A DNA stretch of 64,000 bases from Aquipseudomonas alcaligenes NBRC 14159. GTDB taxonomy: Bacteria; Pseudomonadota; Gammaproteobacteria; Pseudomonadales; Pseudomonadaceae. The position numbers and the translations under genes are program-made. The DNA is taken from NCBI RefSeq assembly GCF_000467105.1, contig NZ_BATI01000028.1, positions 62,001 to 126,000 of the forward strand, written 5' to 3'. Shown here piece by piece: positions 8,830-18,544 of the stretch (position 1 is the stretch's first letter; every line of letters begins with the position of its first letter). The notes under the pieces are model-generated. The model did no database searches and had not been told where the DNA came from. It saw only the letters and a program-made list of their open reading frames with translations.

Positions 8830-9192
8830 ATGCTGCTTCGCGGCCTGACCTGGCTGGTGCTGTTCCAGTTGCTCGGCACCGCCCTCAACGCCCTGTTCCT
8901 GACCCTGCTGCCGGGGCCGATCATCGGCATGCTGCTGCTGTTCGTGTTCCTCCTGCTGCGTGGCGAGGTGGGCGAACCGATCACCGAGGCTGCCTCTGGC
9001 CTGCTGCGCTACCTGCCGCTGCTGCTGGTGCCGCCGGCGGTAGGGGTGATGGTCTATGCCGAGCAGATCGCCGCCGACTTCTGGGCCCTGGCCGGTGCGC
9101 TGGGGCTGTCGCTGCTGATGTCGCTGCTGTTCGCCGGCTGGCTGATGCAGAAGCTGATCGACCGCCAGGCGCGCCGGGAGAAACGGCCATGA
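8830..9192 (+). CDS. CidA/LrgA-family holin-like protein
   Basis: 120 residues with four hydrophobic segments and the family stretch LFLTLLPGPIIGMLLLFVFLLL near the start, then a charged C-terminus (QARREKRP). CidA/LrgA proteins are small holin-like membrane proteins linked to murein hydrolase control, and more recently to metabolite (pyruvate or acetate) transport. The stop overlaps the ATG of the LrgB-type gene by 4 bp, the standard two-gene arrangement. No LysR regulator (CidR type) or LytSR pair adjoins, so control is not evident. Confidence 0.88.
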   Translation: MLLRGLTWLVLFQLLGTALNALFLTLLPGPIIGMLLLFVFLLLRGEVGEPITEAASGLLRYLPLLLVPPAVGVMVYAEQIAADFWALAGALGLSLLMSLLFAGWLMQKLIDRQARREKRP

Positions 9193-9905
9193 GCCTGGAC
9201 TGGCACGCCGCGCTGCAGGCGGTCCTGCACCATCCGCTGTTCGGCGTCGGCATCACCCTGGCGGTGTATCAAGGCGCGCTGGCGGCTTATGAGCGCACGC
9301 GCTGGATGTTCCTGCAGCCGGTGCTGGTGTCCATGGCGGTGCTGATCGGCATCCTGCTGCTGGCCGGGTTGAGTTATCAGGAGTACCGCGAGAGCACCTT
9401 CCTGCTCAGCGTGCTGCTCGGGCCGACCACCGTGGCGTTGGCCGTGCCGCTGTTCCTCAACCTCAAGCGCATTCGCCAGCTGTTCTGGCCGACCCTGATC
9501 ACCCTGCTGGTGGCCGGCCTGCTCGCCACCGTGCTGGGCGTGGCGCTGGCCTGGGCCTTCGGCGCCGAGCGCATGATGCTGATGACGCTGGCGCCGAAGT
9601 CGGTGACCTCGCCCATCGCCATGCTGGTGGCCGAGCAGATCGGCGGCGTGGCGGCGCTGGCGGCGGTGTTCGTGCTGATCACCGGCGTGCTCGGTGCCAT
9701 GTGCGGGCCCGAGCTGCTGCGCCGCATCGGTGTGCACCATCCGGCGGCGCAGGGCATGGCGCTGGGCATCACCGCGCATGCGGTGGGCACCGCCCGCGCG
9801 TTGCAGGAGAGCGAGGAGAGCGGTGCCTTCGCGGCCCTGGCCATGAGCCTGATGGGCATGCTGACGGCCGTGTTGTTGCCGCTGGTGATTGCGCTGGTCG
9901 CCTGA
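9189..9905 (+). CDS. CidB/LrgB-family membrane protein
   Basis: 238 residues, about 6-7 hydrophobic segments. It contains the LrgB hallmarks: LAPKSVTSPIAMLVAEQIGG in the middle, and GIHHPAAQG-like (here GVHHPAAQGMALGITAHAVG) followed by TARAL near the end. It partners the preceding CidA-like protein through an ATGA overlap. The LON-domain gene follows 10 bp after the stop and may be in the same transcript. Confidence 0.9.
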   Translation: MSLDWHAALQAVLHHPLFGVGITLAVYQGALAAYERTRWMFLQPVLVSMAVLIGILLLAGLSYQEYRESTFLLSVLLGPTTVALAVPLFLNLKRIRQLFWPTLITLLVAGLLATVLGVALAWAFGAERMMLMTLAPKSVTSPIAMLVAEQIGGVAALAAVFVLITGVLGAMCGPELLRRIGVHHPAAQGMALGITAHAVGTARALQESEESGAFAALAMSLMGMLTAVLLPLVIALVA

Positions 9906-9915
9906 GGAGCCTTCG

Positions 9916-10506
9916 ATGAGCTACCCGCTGTTTCCCCTCAATACCGTGCTGTTTCCCGGCTGCATCCTCGATCTGCAGATCTTCGAGGCGCGCTACCTGG
10001 ACATGGTCAGTGCCTGCATGCGCCGTGGCGAGGGTTTCGGCGTGGTGGCCCTGCTCGAAGGGCGCGAGGTCGGCGAGGCGGCGCGGCGGTTCTCGACCCT
10101 GGGCTGCGAGGCGCTGATTCGCGACTTCCAGCAGCGCCCCAATGGTCTGCTCGGTATTCGCGTCGAGGGCGGGCGGCGTTTGCGTGTGGGCGAGGTTAGC
10201 GTACAGGCGGACCAGCTGACCCTGGCCGAGGTGAGCTGGCTGGACGAGGCCGAGGATGCGCCGCTGCTGGCCGAGCACGCCGACCTGGCCGCCCTGCTGA
10301 GCGCGCTGGCCGAGCACCCACTGGTGGCCGGCCTGGGCATGGGCGGCGTGGTCGCAGGGCAGCAGGCGCTGGCCAATCAGTTGGCCTACCTGCTGCCATT
10401 CTCCATCGAGCAGAAGCTGCAATTGCTGCAGCTGGACGCTCCGCTGCAGCGGCTCGAGCTGATCCAGTACCTGCTGGATCGGATGCAGGGCGAGATGACG
10501 GCCTGA
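9916..10506 (+). CDS. LON substrate-binding domain protein (non-protease)
   Basis: 196 residues. It opens with the LON N-terminal signature YPLFPLNTVLFPGCILDLQIFEARY, quoted in two pieces: PLFPLNTVLFPGC and LQIFEARYLDM. It has no AAA or protease domain, so it is a stand-alone LAN/PUA-like protein. Such proteins are widespread in proteobacteria and have no assigned biochemical role. The ATG at 9916 is preceded by GAGGAG. It is convergent with the DedA-PAP2 gene 24 bp away. Confidence 0.85.
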   Translation: MSYPLFPLNTVLFPGCILDLQIFEARYLDMVSACMRRGEGFGVVALLEGREVGEAARRFSTLGCEALIRDFQQRPNGLLGIRVEGGRRLRVGEVSVQADQLTLAEVSWLDEAEDAPLLAEHADLAALLSALAEHPLVAGLGMGGVVAGQQALANQLAYLLPFSIEQKLQLLQLDAPLQRLELIQYLLDRMQGEMTA

Positions 10507-10530
10507 GGCGGTTGCCCGCCGTCATTGCAC

Positions 10531-11847
10531 TCAATAGCGATACTGCTGGATCGCTTCCGGCAGCGCCCAGGCGCTGACGCCGCCGAGCAGGGCCAGGGTG
10601 GCGGGCAGGACCAGCCACCATACGCGTGCGCCGAGGGCCTGCATCGGCTCGCGGCGTTGCAGCCAGGCCAGGCAGGCGGCGCAGACGCTGCCGGCCAGCA
10701 GGGCGCCGGCGAGGATGTCGGTGGGCCAGTGCACGCCCAGGTAAACCCGCGACACGGCGATGCTCAGTGCCGGCAGGCTGGCCAGCAGCAGCCAGGTCAG
10801 GCGTGTGCGCGCGGCGGCGCCGCGGCCGGCCAGTACACCCAGCGCGAGGAAGAAGGCGAAGGCCGCCGAGCTGTGGCCGCTGGGCAGGCTGAAGCTTTCC
10901 AGGGGCTGCTGCAGCACATCCGGGCGGGCGCGGGCGAACAGGTGCTTGAGGCCGCTGGTGGCCAGCGCGGTGAACAGCATGCAGCTGGCGACGAACACGG
11001 CGGCCTGCAGGCGTCGGGCGAAGAGCAGCAGGAGGGTTACCAGCACCCCGGCGAACAGTTGTGTCTTGAAGTCGCCCAGCCCGGTGATCAGCAGGGCCAG
11101 GCTGTCCATGCTGGCGCTACGGTGCTCCTGCACCAGGGCAATCAGCCCTTCATCCAGGGCGCTCAGATGGGGCACGCCGAGCAGCAAGGCCAGCAGCAGG
11201 CTGCCGCTGATGCCGGCCGCGACGGCGGTGGCCCAGCGCTGCTCGCGCAGGCTGCTGTGGATCACCACCAGCAACATCAGGGCGATGGCGGCGGCGACCA
11301 TGCCGGCGGCACTCCAGAAGCCTTCCGGCAGCGGCAGGCGCAGGGCGGCGCCGGTCGCCCAGCCCGGCAGCATGTAGGCCACCGCCCAGCCCGCAGCGGC
11401 CAGCATGCTGACCAGCACGAAGCGCACGAAAGGCATGTCGAGCATGCCGGCTACCAGCGGCAGCATCGGGCGCAGCGGGCCGATGTAGCGGCCCACCAGC
11501 AGGCTGACCACGCCGTAGCGCTGGAAGTAGGTCTCGGCGCCAGCCAGCCACTCGGGGTGGTCGCGCAGCACCGGCAGGCGGCGGATGCCCTGGTGGAAGC
11601 GGCGGCCGATGCCGTAGGAAATGGCATCACCGAGCAGGCCGCCGGTATAGGCCAGCAGCAGCGTTTCGCCCAGGCTCAGGGCGCCGCTGCCGGCCATCAC
11701 GCCGAGGGCGAACAGCAGTACGGTGCCGGGGATCAGGATGCCGGCGACCGCCAGGCATTCCAGGCAGGCGGCCAGGAAGATGGCCAGGCCCAGCCACTCC
11801 GGGTTGGCCTCCAGCCAGTGCGACAGGGTTGCGTACCATTCGCTCAT
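10531..11847 (-). CDS. DedA/VTT - PAP2 phosphatase fusion membrane protein
   Basis: 438 residues. The N-terminal half is a DedA (SNARE-associated/VTT) domain with GILIPGTVLLFALG and VSLLVGRYIGPLRPMLPLVAG. The C-terminal half is a type 2 phosphatidic acid phosphatase with all three motifs: KHLFARARP (C1), PSGHSSAA (C2) and SRVYLGVHWPTD (C3). It is entirely integral to the inner membrane. DedA proteins are undecaprenyl-phosphate or lipid flippases, and PAP2 enzymes dephosphorylate undecaprenyl or phosphatidyl phosphates. The fusion suggests coupled dephosphorylation and flipping of a lipid carrier (inference). The start at 11847 has GAGGAG 5 nt upstream; an in-frame GTG at 11853 is less likely. 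Confidence 0.9.
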   Translation of the reverse strand: MSEWYATLSHWLEANPEWLGLAIFLAACLECLAVAGILIPGTVLLFALGVMAGSGALSLGETLLLAYTGGLLGDAISYGIGRRFHQGIRRLPVLRDHPEWLAGAETYFQRYGVVSLLVGRYIGPLRPMLPLVAGMLDMPFVRFVLVSMLAAAGWAVAYMLPGWATGAALRLPLPEGFWSAAGMVAAAIALMLLVVIHSSLREQRWATAVAAGISGSLLLALLLGVPHLSALDEGLIALVQEHRSASMDSLALLITGLGDFKTQLFAGVLVTLLLLFARRLQAAVFVASCMLFTALATSGLKHLFARARPDVLQQPLESFSLPSGHSSAAFAFFLALGVLAGRGAAARTRLTWLLLASLPALSIAVSRVYLGVHWPTDILAGALLAGSVCAACLAWLQRREPMQALGARVWWLVLPATLALLGGVSAWALPEAIQQYRY

Positions 11848-11849
11848 GG

Positions 11850-12530
11850 TCACTCCTCGGGGTTCAGCAGAAAGTAGTCACGGCCTTCGACCTGGCCGCG
11901 GCGCAACGGGTTGCGCGTGCAGTGGCGGGCGTGAGTGGCGTCGACGAAACGGTAGGGCAGGTGTTCGTCGCGGCCGCCCGGAATGCCCAGGCGGGTGGTC
12001 TGGATGATCTGCGCCGGGCGTTCGCCAACGTCGTCGACGAACAGGCGCGCGGGGTCGAAGCGCTGCGCATCCCAGTCCGGCACCTTGAGGCCCAGCGCCC
12101 TGCACAGCAGGGTCTGCCCGGCGCATAAACGCTCCGGCGGGCGGCGCTCACCGCTGGCCGCGGGGTTGTTGCCCTGCATGCGTTGCAGGGCGTCCGGCGC
12201 GCAGTGCTGATCCAGCCAGGGCAGGGCGGACTTGATCAGCACCGCGTTGCCTGGGCCCTGGGCGCTGAAGTTCAGCGAGTCGCCGCCACGCGCGTAGTAC
12301 ATGTAGATGTGGCCGCCATCGAGGAACAGGGCGCGACGCTTCTCGGTGTAGCCGAGCGAGGCATGGCTGCCCTTTTCCGCCAGGTAATAGGCCTCGGTCT
12401 CGATGATTCGTGCGGCCAGCCAGTGCCCCTGGTGACGGTGACGGATGATCTTGCCCAGCAGCGCGCGGGCGAGCACCTGGGCGTCGCGGTCGAAGAAGCT
12501 GTCGGGCAATGGGCGTGGCGTGGCGATCAT
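11850..12530 (-). CDS. mpg: DNA-3-methyladenine glycosylase, AAG/Mpg family
   Basis: 226 residues. AAG-type fold with LLGKIIRHRHQG, the catalytic-glutamate motif RIIETEAYYL, and GHIYMYYARGGDSLNFSAQG, matching the family pattern of a Tyr-rich DNA-intercalating loop. It excises alkylated purines such as 3-methyladenine and hypoxanthine. It is unrelated to the HhH AlkA encoded at 25.6 kb. It lies 2 bp upstream of the DedA-PAP2 gene and is probably cotranscribed with it. Confidence 0.9.
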   Translation of the reverse strand: MIATPRPLPDSFFDRDAQVLARALLGKIIRHRHQGHWLAARIIETEAYYLAEKGSHASLGYTEKRRALFLDGGHIYMYYARGGDSLNFSAQGPGNAVLIKSALPWLDQHCAPDALQRMQGNNPAASGERRPPERLCAGQTLLCRALGLKVPDWDAQRFDPARLFVDDVGERPAQIIQTTRLGIPGGRDEHLPYRFVDATHARHCTRNPLRRGQVEGRDYFLLNPEE

Positions 12531-12703
12531 CGGTCAGGGAGCTGGTGAAAGTGGCGCGATCTTAACAATGCCTCGGCGTCGTGGCGGTGAATCTTGTTCC
12601 GCGATGTTGCACGGAGGTGACCATCCGCCCGGCAGTGCTGGGCTTGACGGGGTGTGCCCGCTATAATCAGCGACTTTTTCCAACTGCCAGACCTTCGCCG
12701 ACC

Positions 12704-13969
12704 ATGACCGAGTCCGTGCTCGACTATATGACCCGCCTGGGCCGCGCCGCGCGCGCCGCCTCGCGGGTGCTCGCCCGAGCCAGCACCGCGCAGAAGAACC
12801 ATGCGCTGCAGGCTGCCGCCAACGCCCTCGATGCCGCCCGCAGCGAGCTGACCGCCGCCAACGAGCTGGATCTGGCCGCTGCACGCGCCAATGGTCTGGA
12901 GCCGGCCATGGTCGACCGCCTGGCGCTGACGCCGAAGGTGATCGACTCGATGATCGAAGGCCTGCGCCAGGTCGCCACCCTGCCGGACCCGATCGGCGAG
13001 ATTCAGGGTATGCGCTACCTGCCGTCCGGCATCCAGGTCGGCAAGATGCGCGTGCCGTTGGGCGTGATCGGCATCATCTACGAGTCGCGCCCCAACGTGA
13101 CCATCGACGCCGCCAGCCTGTGCTTGAAGTCCGGCAATGCCACCATCCTGCGTGGCGGTTCCGAGGCCATTCATTCCAACCAGGCGATCGCCCGCTGCAT
13201 CCAGCTCGGCCTGGCCGAGGCCGGCCTGCCGGCCAGCGCCGTGCAGGTGGTGGAAACCACCGACCGCGCCGCCGTCGGTGCGCTGATCACCATGCCGGAG
13301 TTCGTCGACGTGATCGTGCCGCGCGGCGGCAAGGGCCTGATCGAGCGCATCAGCCGCGACGCCAAGGTGCCGGTGATCAAGCATCTGGACGGCGTTTGCC
13401 ACGTCTACGTGGACATCGCCGCCGATCTGGGCAAGGCCATTCGTGTCTGCGACAACGCCAAGACCCAGCGTTATTCGCCGTGCAACACCATGGAGACGCT
13501 GCTGGTGCACGAGGCCATTGCCGCCCGCGTACTGCCGCCGCTGGCCGCCATCTACCGCGACAAGGGCGTGGAGCTGCGCGGCGACGCCGCCACCCGCGCG
13601 CTGCTCGGTGGCGGTGTGCTGGAAGCGACCGAAGATGACTGGTACGCCGAGTACAACGCGCCGATCCTGGCGATCCGTATCGTCGACTCGCTGGATGCGG
13701 CCATCGAGCACATCAACCAGTACGGCTCGCAGCACACTGACGCGATCATCACCGAGAACTTCAGTGATGCCCGGCGCTTCCTCACCGAAGTGGATTCCGC
13801 TTCGGTGATGGTCAATGCCTCGACCCGTTTCGCCGACGGTTTCGAGTACGGCCTGGGCGCGGAGATCGGCATCTCCACCGACAAGCTGCACGCCCGCGGC
13901 CCGGTCGGCCTGGAAGGCCTGACCAGCGAGAAGTACGTGGTATTCGGCGACGGGCACATCCGCACCTGA
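12704..13969 (+). CDS. proA: Gamma-glutamyl phosphate reductase
   Basis: 421 residues, the usual length. It reduces gamma-glutamyl phosphate to glutamate semialdehyde with NADPH in proline synthesis. Motifs: [25 protein letters not shown], and the catalytic cysteine in [15 protein letters not shown]. The C-terminus contains [20 protein letters not shown]. It is the first gene of a long plus-strand run and its stop overlaps the nadD ATG by one base (TGATG). A TATAAT sits at 12662-12667 upstream, but no correctly spaced -35 was found. Confidence 0.96.
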   Translation: MTESVLDYMTRLGRAARAASRVLARASTAQKNHALQAAANALDAARSELTAANELDLAAARANGLEPAMVDRLALTPKVIDSMIEGLRQVATLPDPIGEIQGMRYLPSGIQVGKMRVPLGVIGIIYESRPNVTIDAASLCLKSGNATILRGGSEAIHSNQAIARCIQLGLAEAGLPASAVQVVETTDRAAVGALITMPEFVDVIVPRGGKGLIERISRDAKVPVIKHLDGVCHVYVDIAADLGKAIRVCDNAKTQRYSPCNTMETLLVHEAIAARVLPPLAAIYRDKGVELRGDAATRALLGGGVLEATEDDWYAEYNAPILAIRIVDSLDAAIEHINQYGSQHTDAIITENFSDARRFLTEVDSASVMVNASTRFADGFEYGLGAEIGISTDKLHARGPVGLEGLTSEKYVVFGDGHIRT

Positions 13970-14619
13970 TGGCGCGACGCATTGGCATCCTGGGCGGCAC
14001 TTTCAATCCGGTGCATATCGGTCATCTGCGCGGTGCGCTGGAGGTCGCCGAGTTCATGGCGCTGGACGAGCTAAGGCTGATCCCCAGCGCCCGTCCGCCG
14101 CACCGCGAGGCGCCGCAGGCGACCGCCGAGCAGCGCCTGGCCATGGTCGAGCTGGCAGTGGCCGGCGAGCCGAGGCTGGCGGTCGACGACCGCGAGTTGA
14201 AGCGTGACAAACCGTCGTTCACCTACGACACCCTGGAGTCGGTGCGCGGTGAGCTGGCGGCGGACGATCAGTTGTTTCTCCTGCTGGGCTGGGATGCCTT
14301 CTGCGGGTTGCCCACCTGGCATCGCTGGCAGGAGCTGCTGGTGCACTGCCATATCCTCGTGCTGCAGCGGCCGGATGCCGACAGCGAGCCGCCCGAGGCG
14401 CTGCGCGATCTGCTCGCCGCGCGCAGTGTGACCGATCCGCAAGGCCTCCTCGGGCCGAGCGGGCAGATCAGTTTCATCTGGCAGACGCCGCTGGCGGTGT
14501 CTGCCACCCTGGTTCGCCAGTTGCTGGCGCAGGGGCGTTCGGTGCGTTTTCTGGTGCCCGACGCCGTGCTGGCCTATATCCATGCGCACGATCTGTACCG
14601 TGCGAAAACCGATTCATGA
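13969..14619 (+). CDS. nadD: Nicotinate-nucleotide adenylyltransferase
   Basis: 216 residues. Nucleotidyltransferase motif [12 protein letters not shown] at the N-terminus and the second motif [10 protein letters not shown] near the C-terminus. It converts nicotinate mononucleotide and ATP to deamido-NAD in NAD synthesis. Start codon coupling with proA and a short gap to rsfS place it in the conserved proA-nadD-rsfS-rlmH order. Confidence 0.95.
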   Translation: MARRIGILGGTFNPVHIGHLRGALEVAEFMALDELRLIPSARPPHREAPQATAEQRLAMVELAVAGEPRLAVDDRELKRDKPSFTYDTLESVRGELAADDQLFLLLGWDAFCGLPTWHRWQELLVHCHILVLQRPDADSEPPEALRDLLAARSVTDPQGLLGPSGQISFIWQTPLAVSATLVRQLLAQGRSVRFLVPDAVLAYIHAHDLYRAKTDS

Positions 14620-14626
14620 GGTAACG

Positions 14627-14986
14627 ATGCAAAACGAACAACTGGTCAAGGTCGCCGTGGCGGCCCTGGAAGACATGAAAGGTCAGGACATCACCACCAT
14701 CGATGTGCGCGGCAAGACCAGCGTCACCGATTTCATGGTGATCGCCAGCGGCACCTCCAGCCGTCACGTCAAGTCGATGGCCAATGAAGTGCTGGAAAAG
14801 GTCAAGGAGCAGGGCGTGCGCCCGATCGGCAGCGAAGGTCTGGACGGTGGCGAGTGGGCCCTGCTCGACCTGGGCGACGTGGTGGTCCACGTAATGCAGG
14901 TTGCCACCCGTCAGTTCTACGATCTGGAGCGCCTGTGGCAAGGTGCCGAGCAGAGCCGCGCGCAGCATCAGGATCCGGCCGAGTAA
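14627..14986 (+). CDS. rsfS: Ribosome silencing factor
   Basis: 119 residues. Iojap/RsfS fold with [20 protein letters not shown] and [20 protein letters not shown]. RsfS binds L14 (uL14) on the 50S subunit and blocks subunit joining under nutrient limitation. The ATG at 14627 follows GAGGTAAC. Conserved neighbour of nadD and rlmH. Confidence 0.95.
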   Translation: MQNEQLVKVAVAALEDMKGQDITTIDVRGKTSVTDFMVIASGTSSRHVKSMANEVLEKVKEQGVRPIGSEGLDGGEWALLDLGDVVVHVMQVATRQFYDLERLWQGAEQSRAQHQDPAE

Positions 14987-14995
14987 GTCCGCCCC

Positions 14996-15463
14996 GTGCG
15001 TATCAAGCTGATCGCCGTCGGCTCGCGCATGCCGCGCTGGGTCGAGGAGGGCTGGCAGGAGTACGTCAAGCGTCTGCCGGGCGAGTTGCCGTTGGAGCTG
15101 GTGGAGATTCCGCTCAGTACCCGTGGCAAGAACGCCGATGTTGCCCGCCTGATCCGTCAGGAGGGCGAGGCGATGCTGAGCAAGGTGCAGCCCGGTGAAC
15201 GCATCGTGACCCTGGAGGTCACAGGCAAGCCGTGGAGCACCGAGCAGCTGGCTGCCGAGCTGGAACGCTGGCGCCTGGATGCGCGCAACGTCAACCTGAT
15301 GGTCGGCGGCCCCGAGGGGCTGGCGCCGGAAGTGTGCGCGCGCAGCGAGCAGCGCTGGTCGCTGTCGCCGCTGACCCTGCCGCACCCGCTGGTGCGTATT
15401 CTGGTCGGCGAGCAGATCTACCGGGCCTGGACCGTGCTGTCCGGCCATCCGTATCACAAATAA
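14996..15463 (+). CDS. rlmH: 23S rRNA pseudouridine-1915 N3-methyltransferase
   Basis: 155 residues from a GTG start, the exact family length. SPOUT methyltransferase with the SAM-binding knot sequence [17 protein letters not shown] and the C-terminal [20 protein letters not shown] followed by HPYHK. It methylates pseudouridine 1915 in helix 69 on 70S ribosomes. It sits between rsfS and mrdA, as in most gammaproteobacteria. Confidence 0.96.
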   Translation: MRIKLIAVGSRMPRWVEEGWQEYVKRLPGELPLELVEIPLSTRGKNADVARLIRQEGEAMLSKVQPGERIVTLEVTGKPWSTEQLAAELERWRLDARNVNLMVGGPEGLAPEVCARSEQRWSLSPLTLPHPLVRILVGEQIYRAWTVLSGHPYHK

Positions 15464-15473
15464 GTAGCAGTCG

Positions 15474-17399
15474 ATGCCGCAGCCGATCCGCCTGAAGGAC
15501 CACGAGAAGGACGCCCGCCTGGTGCGTCGTCGCGTCGTCGTCGGCGGCGTCGTGGTGCTGCTGCTGACCTGTGTGCTGATTGCCCGCATGTACTACCTGC
15601 AGGTGATCCAGTACGAGCATCACACCACCCTGGCGGAGAACAACCGCATTCACGTGCAGCCGATTCCGCCCACCCGTGGGCTGATCTTCGACCGCAACGG
15701 GGTGATCATCGCCGACAACCGCCCCAGCTTCAGTCTGACCATCACCCGCGAGCGGGCGGGCGACTGGCGCCAGGTGCTGGACGCGATCGTCGAGGTGCTG
15801 GAGCTGACCCCGGACGACCGCGCGCTGTTCGAGAAGCGCATGCGCCAGGGGCGCCGGCCTTTCGAGCCTGTGCCGGTGCTGTTCGAGCTGTCCGAGGAGC
15901 AGATCGCGCGCATCGCGGTCAACCAGTTCCGTCTGCCCGGGGTGGAGGTCAGCGCCCAGCTGGTGCGCCACTATCCGCAGAAGGAGCGCTTCGCGCATTC
16001 GGTCGGCTATGTCGGGCGGATCAACGAGAAGGAGCTCAAGGACCTCGATCCTACCGACTACGCGGGTACCCACCATATCGGCAAGACCGGTATCGAGCGC
16101 TTCTACGAGGACATGCTGCACGGCCAGGTTGGTTACGAGGAAGTCGAGACCAACGCCCGTGGTCGGGTGCTGCGGGTGCTCAAGCGTACCGATCCGACGC
16201 CGGGCATGGACCTGACCCTGAGCCTCGACGTGCGCCTGCAGGAAGCGGCCGAACAGGCACTGGCCGGCCGCCGTGGCGCCTTGGTGGCGATCGAGCCGAG
16301 CACGGGCGACGTACTGGCGATGGTCAGCCTGCCCAGCTTCGACCCCAACCCCTTCGTCACCGGCATCGGCTTCAAGGCCTATGCCGAGCTGCGCGACTCC
16401 ATCGACCGGCCGCTGTACAACCGCGTGCTGCGCGGCCTGTATCCGCCGGGCTCGACGATCAAGCCGATGGTCGCGGTGGCCGGCCTGGATGCCGGGGTGA
16501 TTACCCCGCAGACCCGGGTGTTCGACCCCGGCTACTACCAGTTGCCCGGGCACAGCCACAAGTACCGCAACTGGAACCGCCTGGGCGATGGCTCGGTGAA
16601 CATGGAGTTCGCCATCATGCGCTCCAACGACACCTACTTTTACGACCTCGCGCGCAAGATGGGCGTGGACCGCCTGCACGACTACATGACGCGCTTCGGC
16701 CTGGGCCAGAAGGTGGCACTGGACATGTTCGAGGAAGCCCCCGGCCTGATGCCGTCGCGCGAGTGGAAGCGTGCGCGCTACCGCCAGGCCTGGTATCCGG
16801 GCGAGACGCTGATCCTCGGCATCGGCCAGGGCTACATGCAAACCACGCCGCTGCAGTTGGCTCAGGCCACCGCGCTGATGGCCACCCGCGGCAAGTGGAT
16901 TCGCCCACACCTGCTGAAGACCGCCGAGGGGCAGACGCCGCAGCAGCTGATGGCCGATGGCGCCATGGACGGGGTGATGACGCCGCCGGACATCGTGCTG
17001 CGCGACGACAAGTTCTGGGACTACGGCCGCCTGGGCATGGAGGCGGTGATGCACGGGCCGCGCGGCACTGCCGCCAAGGTCGGTGCCACCTCGGTGTACC
17101 GTATCGCTGGCAAGAGCGGCACGGCCCAGGTGGTGGCGATCAAGCAGGGGGAGAAGTACGACCGCAGCAAGGTTCGCGAACGTCACCGCGACCATGCCCT
17201 GTTCGTCGCCTTCGCCCCCGCCGAGGCGCCGAAGATCGCCGTGGCGGTGATGGTGGAGAACGGCGAGTCCGGCTCCGGCGTCGCCGCGCCGGTGGTCAAG
17301 CAGGTGATGGACGCCTGGCTGCTCGGTCCCGATGGCCAGCTCAAGCCCGAGTATCGCCCCCCGGTGCCGGTAACCGAAGAGGCTAGTGTGCAGCGATGA
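15474..17399 (+). CDS. mrdA: Penicillin-binding protein 2, elongasome transpeptidase
   Basis: 641 residues (pbpA in P. aeruginosa naming). One N-terminal membrane anchor at about residues 20-40, then the PBP dimerisation region with PTRGLIFDRNG. The transpeptidase domain has the nucleophile Ser327 in PPGSTIKPM, the SND motif in MRSNDTYFYD, and KSGTAQVV. It cross-links peptidoglycan during side-wall growth with RodA. The stop overlaps the rodA ATG (ATGA). Confidence 0.97.
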   Translation: MPQPIRLKDHEKDARLVRRRVVVGGVVVLLLTCVLIARMYYLQVIQYEHHTTLAENNRIHVQPIPPTRGLIFDRNGVIIADNRPSFSLTITRERAGDWRQVLDAIVEVLELTPDDRALFEKRMRQGRRPFEPVPVLFELSEEQIARIAVNQFRLPGVEVSAQLVRHYPQKERFAHSVGYVGRINEKELKDLDPTDYAGTHHIGKTGIERFYEDMLHGQVGYEEVETNARGRVLRVLKRTDPTPGMDLTLSLDVRLQEAAEQALAGRRGALVAIEPSTGDVLAMVSLPSFDPNPFVTGIGFKAYAELRDSIDRPLYNRVLRGLYPPGSTIKPMVAVAGLDAGVITPQTRVFDPGYYQLPGHSHKYRNWNRLGDGSVNMEFAIMRSNDTYFYDLARKMGVDRLHDYMTRFGLGQKVALDMFEEAPGLMPSREWKRARYRQAWYPGETLILGIGQGYMQTTPLQLAQATALMATRGKWIRPHLLKTAEGQTPQQLMADGAMDGVMTPPDIVLRDDKFWDYGRLGMEAVMHGPRGTAAKVGATSVYRIAGKSGTAQVVAIKQGEKYDRSKVRERHRDHALFVAFAPAEAPKIAVAVMVENGESGSGVAAPVVKQVMDAWLLGPDGQLKPEYRPPVPVTEEASVQR

Positions 17400-18544
17400 A
17401 GCGCCAGGAATTCGACCGCAGCATTTCCGATGAAGACGTGTTCAAGCGCCGCGCCACCCTGCTGCAGCGCCTGCACATCGATGGCTGGCTGCTGCTGATC
17501 CTGCTGGCGCTGTGCGCCGGCGGCCTGTTCGTGCTGTATTCGGCCAGCGGCAAGAACTGGGACCTGGTGATCAAGCAGGGCAGCTCCTTTGGTCTCGGGC
17601 TGTTCGCCGCGATCATCATCGCCCAGTTCGAGCCGCGCTTCATGGCGCGCTGGGTGCCGCTGGCCTACCTGGTCGGGGTCGGCCTGCTGGTGGCGGTGGA
17701 GGTCATGGGCCATACGGCCATGGGTGCTACGCGCTGGATCAACATCCCCGGGGTGATCCGCTTCCAGCCCTCGGAGTTCATGAAGATCATCATGCCGGCG
17801 ACCATCGCCTGGTACCTGGCGCGACACAACCTGCCGCCCAAGCTCAAGCACATCGTCATCAGCCTGGTGCTGATCCTGATCCCCTTCGTACTCATTTTGA
17901 AACAACCTGACCTGGGCACCGGCCTGCTGATCCTCGCGTCCGGCGCCTTCGTGCTGTTCATGGCCGGCCTGCAGTGGCGCTGGATCATGGGGGCGGTGGC
18001 GGCCGTGGTGCCGATCGCCATCGCCATGTGGTTCTTCGTGCTGCACCAGTACCAGAAGCAGCGGGTGCTGACCTTCCTCGATCCGGAAAGCGACCCGCTG
18101 GGTACCGGCTGGAACATCATCCAGTCCAAGGCGGCCATCGGCTCGGGCGGCGTGTTCGGCAAGGGCTGGCTGCTCGGCACCCAGTCGCACCTGGATTTTT
18201 TGCCGGAAAGTCACACGGACTTTATCATTGCCGTGCTGAGCGAGGAGTTCGGCATGGTCGGAGTGTGTATCCTGCTGTTCGTCTACTTGCTGCTGATCGG
18301 GCGCGGGCTGATGATCACGGCGCAGGCGCAGACGCTGTTCGGCAAACTGCTGGCCGGTAGCCTGACCATGACCTTCTTCGTCTACGTATTCGTTAACATC
18401 GGCATGGTCAGCGGACTGCTGCCGGTGGTGGGGGTGCCCCTGCCCTTTATTAGCTATGGCGGAACCCATCTGGTGACGCTGTTGTCTGGGTTTGGGGTTT
18501 TGATGGCGATTCAGACGCACCGCAAGTGGATCGCCCAGGCATGA
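17396..18544 (+). CDS. rodA: Rod-shape SEDS glycosyltransferase RodA
   Basis: 382 residues, about ten membrane segments. SEDS family signatures: GATRWINIPGVIRFQPSEFMKI (in part GATRWINIPG), KQPDLGTGLL and, near the end, SGLLPVVGVPLPFISYGGT. It polymerises lipid II glycan strands as partner of PBP2. Overlaps mrdA and mltB by 4 bp each, so the elongation genes are translationally coupled. Confidence 0.97.
   Translation: MKRQEFDRSISDEDVFKRRATLLQRLHIDGWLLLILLALCAGGLFVLYSASGKNWDLVIKQGSSFGLGLFAAIIIAQFEPRFMARWVPLAYLVGVGLLVAVEVMGHTAMGATRWINIPGVIRFQPSEFMKIIMPATIAWYLARHNLPPKLKHIVISLVLILIPFVLILKQPDLGTGLLILASGAFVLFMAGLQWRWIMGAVAAVVPIAIAMWFFVLHQYQKQRVLTFLDPESDPLGTGWNIIQSKAAIGSGGVFGKGWLLGTQSHLDFLPESHTDFIIAVLSEEFGMVGVCILLFVYLLLIGRGLMITAQAQTLFGKLLAGSLTMTFFVYVFVNIGMVSGLLPVVGVPLPFISYGGTHLVTLLSGFGVLMAIQTHRKWIAQA

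Noticed and set aside
12644..12667. TTGACG and TATAAT before proA as a sigma-70 promoter
   Set aside because: The spacing is only 12 bp, far from 16-18; the -10 may be real but the -35 pairing is not supported.
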